Position numbers and translations under genes: made by a program | Shown here: positions 25,597 through 34,238 of the stretch, one piece after another | Layout: each line of letters begins with the position of its first letter | How positions within the stretch are numbered: position 1 is the stretch's first letter | The notes under the pieces: generated by a model | The model's input: the letters and a program-made list of their open reading frames with translations, nothing else | The model's database searches: none | What the model was told of the DNA's origin: nothing | DNA from: JBLNBN01 sp050260015 | Lineage (GTDB): Bacteria; Bacteroidota; Ignavibacteria; Kapaibacteriales; UBA2268 | Assembly (NCBI GenBank): GCA_050260015.1 | Contig: JBLNBN010000060.1 | Location: 1 to 64,000, forward strand | Length of the DNA stretch: 64,000 nt | Direction: 5' to 3'

Positions 25597-26184
25597 ATGA
25601 AAAAAGATATTGTAATTGCAGGGGTAGGCGGACAAGGCATCGTTTCGATAGCCTCCGTTATCGGGTTTGCCGCTATAGAAGCCGGTCTCAACTTTAAGCA
25701 GTCGGAAGTTCACGGCATGAGCCAACGCGGCGGGGACGTTTCCTCGCACTTCAGGCTCTCGACCAACGAAATCGCTTCGGACTTGATTCCCTTTGGAAAA
25801 GCAGATATAATCATTTCCGTCGAACCGATGGAATCACTAAGATATTTACCCGTACTCTCCAGGGAAGGATGGCTTATAACCAGCACGAAGCCGTTTATCA
25901 ATATTCCGAATTATCCCGACCTGGAACTGATTTTAAGCGAAATTAATTCTTTCCCGAACCACGTCGCGCTCGACGCGGAAGCGATCGCTAAAACCTGCGG
26001 TTCGCCCAAAGCGGCCAATATAGTTATCCTTGGCGCGGCAATACCGCACCTGGATATACCTGAAGAGGCTATTAAAAGCGCAATAAAACGTATTTTCGGC
26101 AGAAAAGGCGACGCAATAGTTGAAATGAACCTTAAAGCGTTGGAAGCCGGCAAGAACTTTATAAGCTCAAACCAGGAAGCTTAG
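25597..26184 (+). CDS. iorB: Indolepyruvate ferredoxin oxidoreductase, beta subunit
   Basis: The 195-aa gamma-domain subunit pairs with IorA. It shows the family N-terminus (IVIAGVGGQGIVSIASVIG), HGMSQRGGDVSSHFRLS and the ADIIISVEPMESLRYLP segment. It starts 10 bp after iorA and ends before a bidirectional terminator. The pair with the neighbouring lysine transaminase suggests amino-acid fermentation or catabolism in this region, though the transaminase is transcribed from the other strand. Confidence 0.93.
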   Translation: MKKDIVIAGVGGQGIVSIASVIGFAAIEAGLNFKQSEVHGMSQRGGDVSSHFRLSTNEIASDLIPFGKADIIISVEPMESLRYLPVLSREGWLITSTKPFINIPNYPDLELILSEINSFPNHVALDAEAIAKTCGSPKAANIVILGAAIPHLDIPEEAIKSAIKRIFGRKGDAIVEMNLKALEAGKNFISSNQEA

Positions 26185-26205
26185 CCCGATAAAACGGATA
26201 AAAAT

Positions 26206-26240
26206 AAAAAAGCGGCTCTCATAGCGAGGGCCGCTTTTTT
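26206..26240. terminator. Bidirectional terminator between iorB and lat
   Basis: A 14-bp stem with one G-U/A-C position (26207-26220 paired with 26225-26238), ATAG loop, A-tract on one side and T-tract on the other, lying between two convergent genes. Confidence 0.9.
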
Positions 26241-26258
26241 ATTAATCGTTTCTTTGAC

Positions 26259-27629
26259 TTATAGAACTCGCGTCTTCATAGTTGAGGCAAGGGAGTCGTG
26301 AATTATCTCAAAGCCCTCGTCTATCTTTTCCTTGGTGATATTTAGAGCCGGGCGGAAGCGAACTGCGCTCTCGCCGCAAGGAAGGATAATTAAGCCTACA
26401 TCGAAGCATTTATTAATAAAATACGAGCGGAATTCTTTGCTCGGCAGGTCGAACGCGCAGAACAGGCCGCGGCCGCGCGAATGCTTTACGACGTCCGCGA
26501 ATTCCTCGTGCATCCCATTTAGACGGCTAAGAAGGTACTCGCCGGAAACGCGCGCGTTCTCGACTAAATTTTCTTCCTCGATAATCTCGAGATATTTCGT
26601 AGCGCGGACCATGTCTATCAGGTTTCCGCCCCACGTGGAGTTAATCCTGGAGGAAACGCGGAAGACGTTTTCAGGATCGTCGTCGATCCTGTCGCCGACA
26701 AGAATACCGCAAACCTGCATCTTCTTTCCAAAGGTCATTATGTCGGGCTGAACGCCAAAGTGCTCATGGGCCCACATTTTTCCCGTAATACCTACGCCGG
26801 TCTGGATCTCGTCGAATATCAGCAGAAATTCGTTTTCGTCGGCGAGGCGGCGTAACTCTTGTAGGAATTCTTTGCGGAAGTGATTGTCCCCGCCTTCGCC
26901 CTGTATCGGTTCAATAATCAGCGCCGCAATGTCATGCGGATTGTCGAGCAGAGCTTGCTTAATTTCAGCGATGGATTGATTTTCCTGCTTAATCGTTTCT
27001 TCCAGCCGTTCTTCATTTATGGGGAAGAGAAGCTTTGGATTTGTGACGCGAGGCCAATCCCATTTCGGATATTTTTTTATCTTGTTGATATCGGTGTTGG
27101 TGAGGGACATCGTGTACCCGCTCCTGCCATGGAAAGCCTCGCGGAAGTGAATGATCTTATGACCGCATTCGCGCGACATACCGCGTTTTCTATTCTTTCT
27201 AACTTTCCAATCGAAAGCAGTCTTTAAAGCGTTTTCTACGGCAAGCGCGCCGCCTTCAATAAAGAAGCAATATTTAAAATAATCGGGAACGGCGACATTA
27301 AACAACGTATTGACGAAAGTAGCCATCTCCTCCGAGTACACGTCGGAATTCGACGGTTTGTTCAAAGCGCACCAGCCCAAATACTTAATAAAATCCTCGT
27401 CAAGCAGCTTGGGATGATTCATGCCAATAGGCATAGACGCGAAGCATGTAAAGAAATCTAAATATTTTTTTCCATTTCGAGCGTCAAAAAAATATGAATC
27501 ATTACTTTTTTCCAAATCAAGAACAAAGTTGAAGCCGTCCGTTAACATGTGTTTGGAGAGCTCATCGATAGCATTGTCGGCGGCTACTTTGTACTTCGAC
27601 TTATAGCCCGCGTAGAAATCCGTCGCCAT
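26259..27629 (-). CDS. lat: L-lysine 6-transaminase
   Basis: PLP-dependent class III aminotransferase that moves the epsilon-amino group of lysine to 2-oxoglutarate, forming aminoadipate semialdehyde. The 456-aa product has the LAT-type N-terminus (LSKHMLTDGFNFVLDLEKSN), FFIEGGALAVENALKTAFDW, HGRSGYTMSLTNT, the cofactor-site LLIFDEIQTGVGITGKMWA, the lysine-bearing MTFGKKMQVCG (Lys near residue 300) and INSTWGGNLIDMVRATK. Length and motifs fit LAT better than ornithine or GABA transaminases. A well-matched Bacteroidota-type promoter lies just upstream. It may serve lysine degradation or stress-solute synthesis. Confidence 0.92.
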   Translation of the reverse strand: MATDFYAGYKSKYKVAADNAIDELSKHMLTDGFNFVLDLEKSNDSYFFDARNGKKYLDFFTCFASMPIGMNHPKLLDEDFIKYLGWCALNKPSNSDVYSEEMATFVNTLFNVAVPDYFKYCFFIEGGALAVENALKTAFDWKVRKNRKRGMSRECGHKIIHFREAFHGRSGYTMSLTNTDINKIKKYPKWDWPRVTNPKLLFPINEERLEETIKQENQSIAEIKQALLDNPHDIAALIIEPIQGEGGDNHFRKEFLQELRRLADENEFLLIFDEIQTGVGITGKMWAHEHFGVQPDIMTFGKKMQVCGILVGDRIDDDPENVFRVSSRINSTWGGNLIDMVRATKYLEIIEEENLVENARVSGEYLLSRLNGMHEEFADVVKHSRGRGLFCAFDLPSKEFRSYFINKCFDVGLIILPCGESAVRFRPALNITKEKIDEGFEIIHDSLASTMKTRVL

Positions 27630-27663
27630 ATAACCTCGTTATTTAATAATTGTTTGAATTTTG

Positions 27664-27694
27664 CAAATATACCTATAATCGGGCATATTACAAA
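27664..27694 (-). promoter_or_regulatory. Bacteroidota-type promoter for lat
   Basis: On the minus strand TTTG (27694-27691), 19-nt spacer, TATATTTG (27671-27664): an exact match to TTTG-N19-TAnnTTTG. It lies 34 bp before the start codon at 27629. Best promoter match in the window. Confidence 0.7.
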
Positions 27695-27697
27695 AGC

Positions 27698-27722
27698 AAA
27701 AGGCGGGCAGAGCCCGCCTTTT
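27698..27722 (-). terminator. Terminator after chemoreceptor 1
   Basis: A 10-bp perfect stem AAAAGGCGGG/CCCGCCTTTT with a CAGAG loop, 24 bp downstream of the receptor stop on the minus strand. The hairpin recurs in altered form after receptor 2 at 31305-31330, as part of the duplicated unit. Confidence 0.8.
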
Positions 27723-27745
27723 GGGGATTTTATACAGAAATACGA

Positions 27746-30619
27746 TCAATATTTGCCGTAATCCTCATTTCCTAAATCAATTAAATGTCTTGCTGCCGCC
27801 GAAAGCGCGGGTAGGCTGGAATTCCTGGAGCTTTTTTTAGTTAACCTGGGAACGCCTTGGCGCTCGTCTAAGGCATAGCCCATATCGGTCAGGTTGAATC
27901 TCATGATCATATTCTCCAATTGACTTGCCTGGCCGGCGAGTTCCTCGGACGCGGACGCGCTTTCCTCGGCGGATGCCGTGTTCGTCTGCGTCACTTTATC
28001 GATCTGTACGAGTCCTTCATTGATCTGGGAAATGCCGGATGCCTGCTCGACGGAAGCGGCGGCTATCCTGGCCACGATACCGGTCACGTTGTCGCTGCTC
28101 TCCTTGATTTCTTCGAGAGCGGCGCGGGTCCTGCCGGCCAGCTCGCTGCCGCGGTCGACCGTCTTAATGGTTCCTTCGATTAAGTCGGACGTCTCCTTGG
28201 CGGCAGTGGCGCTTCGCGCGGCGAGATTACGGACCTCCTCGGCTACGACGGCAAATCCCTTACCGTGGCGGCCTGCGCGGGCTGCCTCGACCGCCGCGTT
28301 AAGCGCGAGCAAGTTCGTCTGGAATGCTATTTCGTCGATTACTTTAATGATTTTAAAGATATTCTTGCTCGATTCCGTTATCTCGTCCATTGCGGCGCTT
28401 AGCTCGTTCATTTCCCTATTGCCCTTGTCGGCGGATTCCTTAGCGGCATACGAAAGCTTATTGGCTTGACCTGCGTCCTCCGCGTTCGTTCGCGTTTGCG
28501 AGCCTAGTTCCGTCATCGAGCTCGTTATTTCCTCGAGAGATGCCGCTTGCTCGGTAGCGCCCTGCGACAACGCCGTGGAAGCTTCGGATACCTGGTTGGC
28601 TCCGCGATTAACCTCCGCGACAGTTGCGCGCACCTGCGAAAGGATTTGGTTCATCGATTCGATCGTGTCGTTAAGCGCGTTCTTCAAGGTGGCGTGGTCG
28701 CCGCGGTAGTCGCCGAGCATATTACGGGTCAGATCGCCGTCGGCCATTGTCTTTAGCACAGTTACCGCTTCGTCGACGGGTTGCGCCAAAATATCGAGCA
28801 TTTTGTTGATGCCTTCGACAATTCTTCTAAAATCGCCTTTGTGGACCGACGCGTCCGCCCTGAAGTTGAGATTTCCTTCGGAGGCTGATTCAGCAAGCTT
28901 TCGCACGTCCTGGGTGATGGACTTAACGCTCTCGCGCATAAGTATAAGCCACTCGTGTATCTGGTCGTCGTCGGACGCTTTCGCGATGTCGGCCGTTATG
29001 TCGCCGTTAGCTATTTTCGTGACGTAATGAATTAGTCCCGTCAGCCAATCGTGAACGCCGTTAATGGCGTCCTGCATAGCCTTGTGGTCGCCCTTGAGCT
29101 CGAGATTAAACCGCTCGCGCAGGTTTCCGCCGCGTATGAGCTTCAGCACGCGATTTCCTTCGCCGATCGGGAGCAATATTGCGTCGAGCATTTTATTAAG
29201 ACCGCCTACCATATCCAGCCATCCGCCCTGGAATTTATCTGCATTGGCACGATTGTCAAGCTTGCCTTCTATGGCAGATACGATCAATGCATTAATTTCT
29301 GCGATTACGGAGTAAAGGATAACTATTGAATTGTTAATATTAATCTTTATCATATTGTAATCGCCGCGGAATTCCTCGGTGATTTGCGTTAAAGGCTCGC
29401 CGGCGCTGACCTTTCTAATAAATTCAGCGGCAATATTTAAAGGCTCGACAAAGTTGTTTGTCGTCTGGTTCATTCCCTGGATTATCTTTCTCAGGTCGCC
29501 AGAATGCTTCGTTTCGTCGGCGCGGAATTTCAAGTTGCCTTCGTCCGCCGCGCGGGCCATAGCGAAAGCGTCATGTATAAGCAAGTTTAAGGAATCGATC
29601 AAGTTATTAAGATTGTTGTTTATCTTGTTGAAGTCGCCTTTAGCTTCCTTAGAAATCTTTTCAGGAATGTCGCCCTTCGAGAAGCGGTCTATGTAGCTTG
29701 CCGTCAATTTAAGCGGATTGATAATCGAATCAAGCGTGTCGTTAATGCCTACAACCAGGGTTTTGTAGTCTCCTTTATAATTATCGGCATCCGCGCGCGA
29801 GTCCAGCTTTCCGTTAACCGCGTCGGCGCTTAAGGAATTTACTTCGCCAAGCACCCCGCGGAGCGCGGAACTCATCTTATCGAGCGATTGCATGAGAAGC
29901 CCTGTCTCGTCATTTTTCGAAGTATCGAATTTGATATTGAGCTTTCCTTCAGCCATTTCGTCGGCGGAGTTAATAGCCGCTTTAATTGGATTGACGATTG
30001 AGCGAGTAATATACCAACCTATGGCAATCGCACCGATCACGCCCAATATTAGAACGATAATCAGCAGGTTAACCGCCGAGGAAATAGAACCCGCCGCACC
30101 TGAGTTCGCTTCGGCAATCAATTGGTCCTGAAAATCAATTAATTTCCCGATCGCATCTACGTAAGCGTCATGCTTCGGCTGCAGTTCCGTAGCGACTATA
30201 TTAGTGGCTATGTCCGAATTATGGATCAATGCTGCCGCAACGGCGCGATTCAGCGCCTCGCGATAATCGACCCTTAATCTTTTGACGTCGTTGAAAAGCT
30301 CGCGGCCTCTTGTAGTTACAATCAATTTATCGAGCGTTTCAAGACTCTTAGTTATAGAGACGCTGGCGTCGTTTATTTTATCCTTGATCGTCTGCATATT
30401 GGCGGTTTTATTAAAAATCACCATATTGCGTGATAATACCGCGGATTCGTTAACGTGATCGATTATATTATTCGCGGCTGTAGACTTGACGTTCGCATTA
30501 GTAATTATCTTCATTTGCTTATCCAATTCAGCAAAATTCATGTACGAGATAATTACCATAATTACCATAAGCAAACCGCTTAAAGTAAAGCCGATAGTTA
30601 ATTTAGTTCCGATTTTCAT
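27746..30619 (-). CDS. Methyl-accepting chemotaxis protein 1, poly-HAMP type
   Basis: The 957-aa transducer has TM1 (about 9-30), a four-helix-bundle sensor region (about 31-185), TM2 (about 188-207), a long chain of HAMP-like units (about 208-660) and the cytoplasmic signalling domain with the hairpin tip EIAFQTNLLALNAAVEAARA followed by GFAVVAEEVRNLA. HAMP-like units are marked by repeats such as GKLDSRADADNYKGDYK, GNLKFRADETKHSGD, GKLDNRANADKFQGG and GNLNFRADASVHKGD. The C-terminus SLPALSAAARHLIDL then EDYGKY is shared with receptor 2. It is preceded by its cheW, 9 bp away. The ligand is unknown; the sensor is of the 4HB type, typical of small-molecule or energy sensing. Confidence 0.92.
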   Translation of the reverse strand: MKIGTKLTIGFTLSGLLMVIMVIISYMNFAELDKQMKIITNANVKSTAANNIIDHVNESAVLSRNMVIFNKTANMQTIKDKINDASVSITKSLETLDKLIVTTRGRELFNDVKRLRVDYREALNRAVAAALIHNSDIATNIVATELQPKHDAYVDAIGKLIDFQDQLIAEANSGAAGSISSAVNLLIIVLILGVIGAIAIGWYITRSIVNPIKAAINSADEMAEGKLNIKFDTSKNDETGLLMQSLDKMSSALRGVLGEVNSLSADAVNGKLDSRADADNYKGDYKTLVVGINDTLDSIINPLKLTASYIDRFSKGDIPEKISKEAKGDFNKINNNLNNLIDSLNLLIHDAFAMARAADEGNLKFRADETKHSGDLRKIIQGMNQTTNNFVEPLNIAAEFIRKVSAGEPLTQITEEFRGDYNMIKININNSIVILYSVIAEINALIVSAIEGKLDNRANADKFQGGWLDMVGGLNKMLDAILLPIGEGNRVLKLIRGGNLRERFNLELKGDHKAMQDAINGVHDWLTGLIHYVTKIANGDITADIAKASDDDQIHEWLILMRESVKSITQDVRKLAESASEGNLNFRADASVHKGDFRRIVEGINKMLDILAQPVDEAVTVLKTMADGDLTRNMLGDYRGDHATLKNALNDTIESMNQILSQVRATVAEVNRGANQVSEASTALSQGATEQAASLEEITSSMTELGSQTRTNAEDAGQANKLSYAAKESADKGNREMNELSAAMDEITESSKNIFKIIKVIDEIAFQTNLLALNAAVEAARAGRHGKGFAVVAEEVRNLAARSATAAKETSDLIEGTIKTVDRGSELAGRTRAALEEIKESSDNVTGIVARIAAASVEQASGISQINEGLVQIDKVTQTNTASAEESASASEELAGQASQLENMIMRFNLTDMGYALDERQGVPRLTKKSSRNSSLPALSAAARHLIDLGNEDYGKY

Positions 30620-30628
30620 AGTATATTC

Positions 30629-31135
30629 CTAAGAAAGTAAGGTTATTTCATTTATTTCTTTATCCGTTAGAAACTTATCAGCGTCTATCAGGATTATTAC
30701 GTTTTCGCCAACTTTACCAATACCCTTGATAAATTTATTCCGAAGAGTCGAGGACTGCGGGGGAGGATCTATCCAATCTTCCTGAATACAGAGCACTTCG
30801 TCTACGGTGTCGACTATCAAGCCAAAGGAAGAGCTTTCGATCTCAATAACGATGATGCAAGTTCTATCGCCATACTCTTTTTCGAGTAAATGAAATCGAA
30901 TTCGCGCGTCGATCACGGGCACTACTCTCCCGCGAAGATTGATAACGCCTTTGATGAATTCCGGCATCTCCGGCAAACGAGTAATTTTCTGAATACCGAT
31001 GATTTCTGTTACGTACTTTAATTCCAATCCATAACATTCCTCGCCGATATTGAAAGTAAGGAACTTATCCCTAAGCGTGTCCTCCTCTTCTTCCCAATAC
31101 TCGTCTTCAGAATCCTGGGCTTCAATATATGCCAT
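30629..31135 (-). CDS. cheW: Chemotaxis scaffold protein CheW, copy 1
   Basis: Adaptor linking chemoreceptors to CheA. The 168-aa product has an acidic N-terminal extension (about 1-24), then the CheW fold: KFLTFNIGEECYGLELKYV, ITRLPEMPEFIKGVINLRGR (the conserved NLRG motif), VVPVIDARIRF, SSFGLIVDTVDEVLCI and the final GEN-VIILIDADKFL strand. It lies 9 bp upstream of receptor 1. The pair is repeated 3610 bp away. No cheA, cheY, cheR or cheB is in the window, so the module depends on genes elsewhere. Confidence 0.95.
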   Translation of the reverse strand: MAYIEAQDSEDEYWEEEEDTLRDKFLTFNIGEECYGLELKYVTEIIGIQKITRLPEMPEFIKGVINLRGRVVPVIDARIRFHLLEKEYGDRTCIIVIEIESSSFGLIVDTVDEVLCIQEDWIDPPPQSSTLRNKFIKGIGKVGENVIILIDADKFLTDKEINEITLLS

Positions 31136-31304
31136 AGTAGTCCTTATTTGTCCCTAAAAAGTAGATTTACTTTATTATCGGTATGTACGCAAAAAAAATT
31201 AAGTTATTATATAGCGCTACAAAAATACAATTGTTGCAGAAATCAACGAAAGAAAAATTCCTGTAAACGTCATAATATTCAAAATGATAATCTTTATATA
31301 AATG

Positions 31305-31330
31305 AAAAAGGCGGGGAATCCCGCCTTTTT
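31305..31330 (-). terminator. Terminator after chemoreceptor 2
   Basis: An 11-bp stem AAAAAGGCGGG/CCCGCCTTTTT with a GAAT loop, between cheW copy 1 (upstream region) and the 3' end of receptor 2 at 31356; positioned like the hairpin after receptor 1. Confidence 0.85.
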
Positions 31331-31355
31331 ATAAATTTTCCAATATTTAGGAAAA

Positions 31356-34229
31356 TTAGTATTTACCGTATTCGCCGTCGTCCAGGTTGATCATTTGACG
31401 TGCGGCGGAAGCCAAAGCCGGTAAAACGGCTCCGCGGCCGTTAGCCTTTTTCAGCTGCGCGCTTTGCTTTTGCGGATCGTACGAATAATTCATATCGGAA
31501 AGCTTGAATTTCATTATCATGTTTTCCAATTGACTTGCCTGGCCCGCAAGCTCCTCGGATGCGGATGCGCTTTCCTCGGCGGAGGCGGTATTGGTCTGAG
31601 TGACTTTATCTATCTGGACAAGTCCCTCGTTTATCTGGGTTATTGCCGATGCCTGCTCGACGGAAGAGGAGGCAATAAGAGCTACCGTATTCGTTACATG
31701 GTCGCTGCTTTCTTTAATCCCTTCGAGCGCGGCCCGGGTTCTCCCGGCAAGTTCGCTACCGCGATCGACAGTTTTAATCGTCCCTTCGATTAAGTCGGAC
31801 GTCTCCTTGGCGGCAGTGGCGCTTCGCGCGGCGAGATTACGAACCTCCTCGGCTACGACGGCAAATCCCTTACCGTGGCGGCCTGCGCGGGCTGCCTCGA
31901 CCGCCGCGTTAAGCGCGAGCAGGTTCGTCTGGAAGGCTATTTCGTCGATTACTTTAATGATCTTTGATATGTCCTTACTCGATTCAGTAATTTGGTCCAT
32001 AGCTAGGTTGAGCTCATTCATCTCTATGTTGCCGCGATCGGCGGATTCTTTTGCGGTAAGCGATAATTTGTTTGCTTCGCCTGCGTTTTCCGCGTTTGTG
32101 CGGGTTTGCGAGCCGAGTTCGGCCATAGAGCTAGTGATTTCCTCGAGCGACGCGGCTTGTTCAGTTGCGCCCTGCGATAATGCGTTGGACGCCTCCGCCA
32201 CCTGGTTAGCGCCACGGTTTACTTCTCCTATTGTAGCGCGTACCTGCGTAAGGATTTGGTTCATCGATTCAATCGTGTCGTTAAGAGCGTTCTTCAAGGT
32301 GGCGTGATCGCCTCGGTAGTCGCCGAGCATGCTGCGCGTTAAGTCTCCGTCGGCCATTCTCTTCAGCACAGTTACCGCTTCGTCGACGGGTTGCGCCAAA
32401 ATATCGAGCATATTGTTAATGCCTTCGATTATTTTTCTGAAGTCGCCTTTATGGATAGAAGCGTCCGCTCTAAAGCTCAGGTCTCCCGCGGAAGCGGAAT
32501 CTGCGAGCTTTCGCACGTCCTGCGTAATGGACTTAACGCTCTCGCGCATAAGTATAAGCCACTCGTGTATCTGGTCGTCCTCGGACGCTTTCGCGATGTC
32601 GGCCGTTATGTCGCCGTTAGCTATTTTCGTGACGTACTGGATAAGCGCAGTCAGCCAGTCGTGCACGCCGTTAACCGCGTCCTGCATAGCTTTGTGGTCG
32701 CCCTTGAGCTCGAGATTGACTCTCTCGCGCAGGTTTCCGCCGCGTATCAGCTTCAGCACGCGATTTCCTTCGCCGATAGGCAATAGGATAGCGTCTAGCA
32801 TTTTATTGAGACCATTCACAATATTTAACCATGCGCCCTTGTATAAAGTAATATCGGCTCTTTTATCTAACCTGCCTTCTAAGGAGTGATCGAGTAGTTT
32901 TGTTATCTCTCCTAATACTCCGTAAAGAATATCGATTGTTTGATTAACGTTATTTTTGATTACATTATAATCGCCTTTGTAATCTTCATTTATTTTTTCA
33001 AGCTGTTCGCCGACGCTTACTCTTCGTATAAATTCTGACGAAACGTTGAGTTTATGTAAGAAGTTCTCCGTCGTTTGGTTCATGCCCTGGATGATCTTAC
33101 GAAGGTCGCCGTAGTGTTTGGTTTCGTCCGCTCTGAATTTAAGTTTTCCTTCTTCGGCTGCGTTAGCTAATGAAAAGGCGTCTTGGATGAGTAAGTTAAG
33201 CGCATCTATCAACCCGTTAAGGTTATTATTGATAACCTGGAAGTCTCCCTTCGCTTCTTTAGTGATTTTTTCCGGCACGTCTCCCTTGGAAAAACGCGCA
33301 ATATACTCGGCGGTGAGATTAAGAGGGTTGACTATCGCGTCAAGCGTGTCGTTAATTCCAATTACAAGCGTTTTGTAATCGCCCTTGTAATTGTTAGCGT
33401 CGGCGCGCACGTCGAGCTTACCTTCGACCGCTGCGCGGCCCATCTCGTTTACTTCGCCGATAGTGTTCCGTAGAGTCGCGCTCATCTTATCGAGCGATTG
33501 CATCAGTAGTCCCGTCTCGTCTTTATTGGTTGCGTCGAGTTTAACGTCGAGCTTGCCGTCGGCCATACTGTCGGCGGCTTCGATTGCCGCTTTAATTGGA
33601 TTGACGATTGAGCGGGTAACGTAAATGGCGATGAGTATCGCGGCGATTATCGCTATCGCGAGAAGGATCAATAAAATTGATATTGCCGTCGAGACCAAAT
33701 CGGCCGTTTCTTTGCCAACCTTTGAGTTTTGCTCGTTGAGATATGAAATAATATTGTTAATTGACGCCATGTACCTTATATGTAGCGGTTCAAGTTGATC
33801 CGTCATGTAATGGGACGCTTCGTCAATTTTATTTTCTAAAGCAAGATCAATCATCTTATTAAGCGCTGGTCCGTAATCGTTCCTTTCTTTAAGTACTTTA
33901 TTATAAAGTTCTTTTCCTTTTTCAGTTGTGAGAGCATTTTTAAGTTCTTCAAGCAACTCGGTAATTTCTTCTCCGCTCTTAATACGTTTTGATTTCTCTT
34001 TAAGCTTGTCATTATAGTTTTTCAGAATAATAGCGTTTCGAGCATTTATCGCGCTCTGATTTGCCTTGTCGATAATTGAATTAGCCATACGGACTTTCAT
34101 GCCGCTCGTTAATATTCCGTTTGTTTTGTCCTTAGTATTACTCAAATTTACGTAAGCGACAGCAATCATAAGAACCATTAACAACCCGATTGAAGAAAAT
34201 CCGATAGTTAGTTTTGTGCCGATTTTCAT
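31356..34229 (-). CDS. Methyl-accepting chemotaxis protein 2, poly-HAMP type
   Basis: Paralogue of receptor 1 with exactly the same length (957 aa) and layout: TM1, a diverged 4HB sensor (from NLSNTKDKTNGILTSGMKVR), TM2 (about 187-207), poly-HAMP chain (GKLDVRADANNYKGDYK, GKLKFRADETKHYGD, GRLDKRADITLYKGA, GDLSFRADASIHKGD) and an almost identical signalling domain. The C-terminus VLPALASAARQMINLD then GEYGKY keeps the tail of receptor 1. The sensor half differs strongly while the hairpin tip is nearly identical even at the DNA level. It is 9 bp downstream of cheW copy 2. Confidence 0.92.
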   Translation of the reverse strand: MKIGTKLTIGFSSIGLLMVLMIAVAYVNLSNTKDKTNGILTSGMKVRMANSIIDKANQSAINARNAIILKNYNDKLKEKSKRIKSGEEITELLEELKNALTTEKGKELYNKVLKERNDYGPALNKMIDLALENKIDEASHYMTDQLEPLHIRYMASINNIISYLNEQNSKVGKETADLVSTAISILLILLAIAIIAAILIAIYVTRSIVNPIKAAIEAADSMADGKLDVKLDATNKDETGLLMQSLDKMSATLRNTIGEVNEMGRAAVEGKLDVRADANNYKGDYKTLVIGINDTLDAIVNPLNLTAEYIARFSKGDVPEKITKEAKGDFQVINNNLNGLIDALNLLIQDAFSLANAAEEGKLKFRADETKHYGDLRKIIQGMNQTTENFLHKLNVSSEFIRRVSVGEQLEKINEDYKGDYNVIKNNVNQTIDILYGVLGEITKLLDHSLEGRLDKRADITLYKGAWLNIVNGLNKMLDAILLPIGEGNRVLKLIRGGNLRERVNLELKGDHKAMQDAVNGVHDWLTALIQYVTKIANGDITADIAKASEDDQIHEWLILMRESVKSITQDVRKLADSASAGDLSFRADASIHKGDFRKIIEGINNMLDILAQPVDEAVTVLKRMADGDLTRSMLGDYRGDHATLKNALNDTIESMNQILTQVRATIGEVNRGANQVAEASNALSQGATEQAASLEEITSSMAELGSQTRTNAENAGEANKLSLTAKESADRGNIEMNELNLAMDQITESSKDISKIIKVIDEIAFQTNLLALNAAVEAARAGRHGKGFAVVAEEVRNLAARSATAAKETSDLIEGTIKTVDRGSELAGRTRAALEGIKESSDHVTNTVALIASSSVEQASAITQINEGLVQIDKVTQTNTASAEESASASEELAGQASQLENMIMKFKLSDMNYSYDPQKQSAQLKKANGRGAVLPALASAARQMINLDDGEYGKY

Positions 34230-34238
34230 TTTTGTTCC

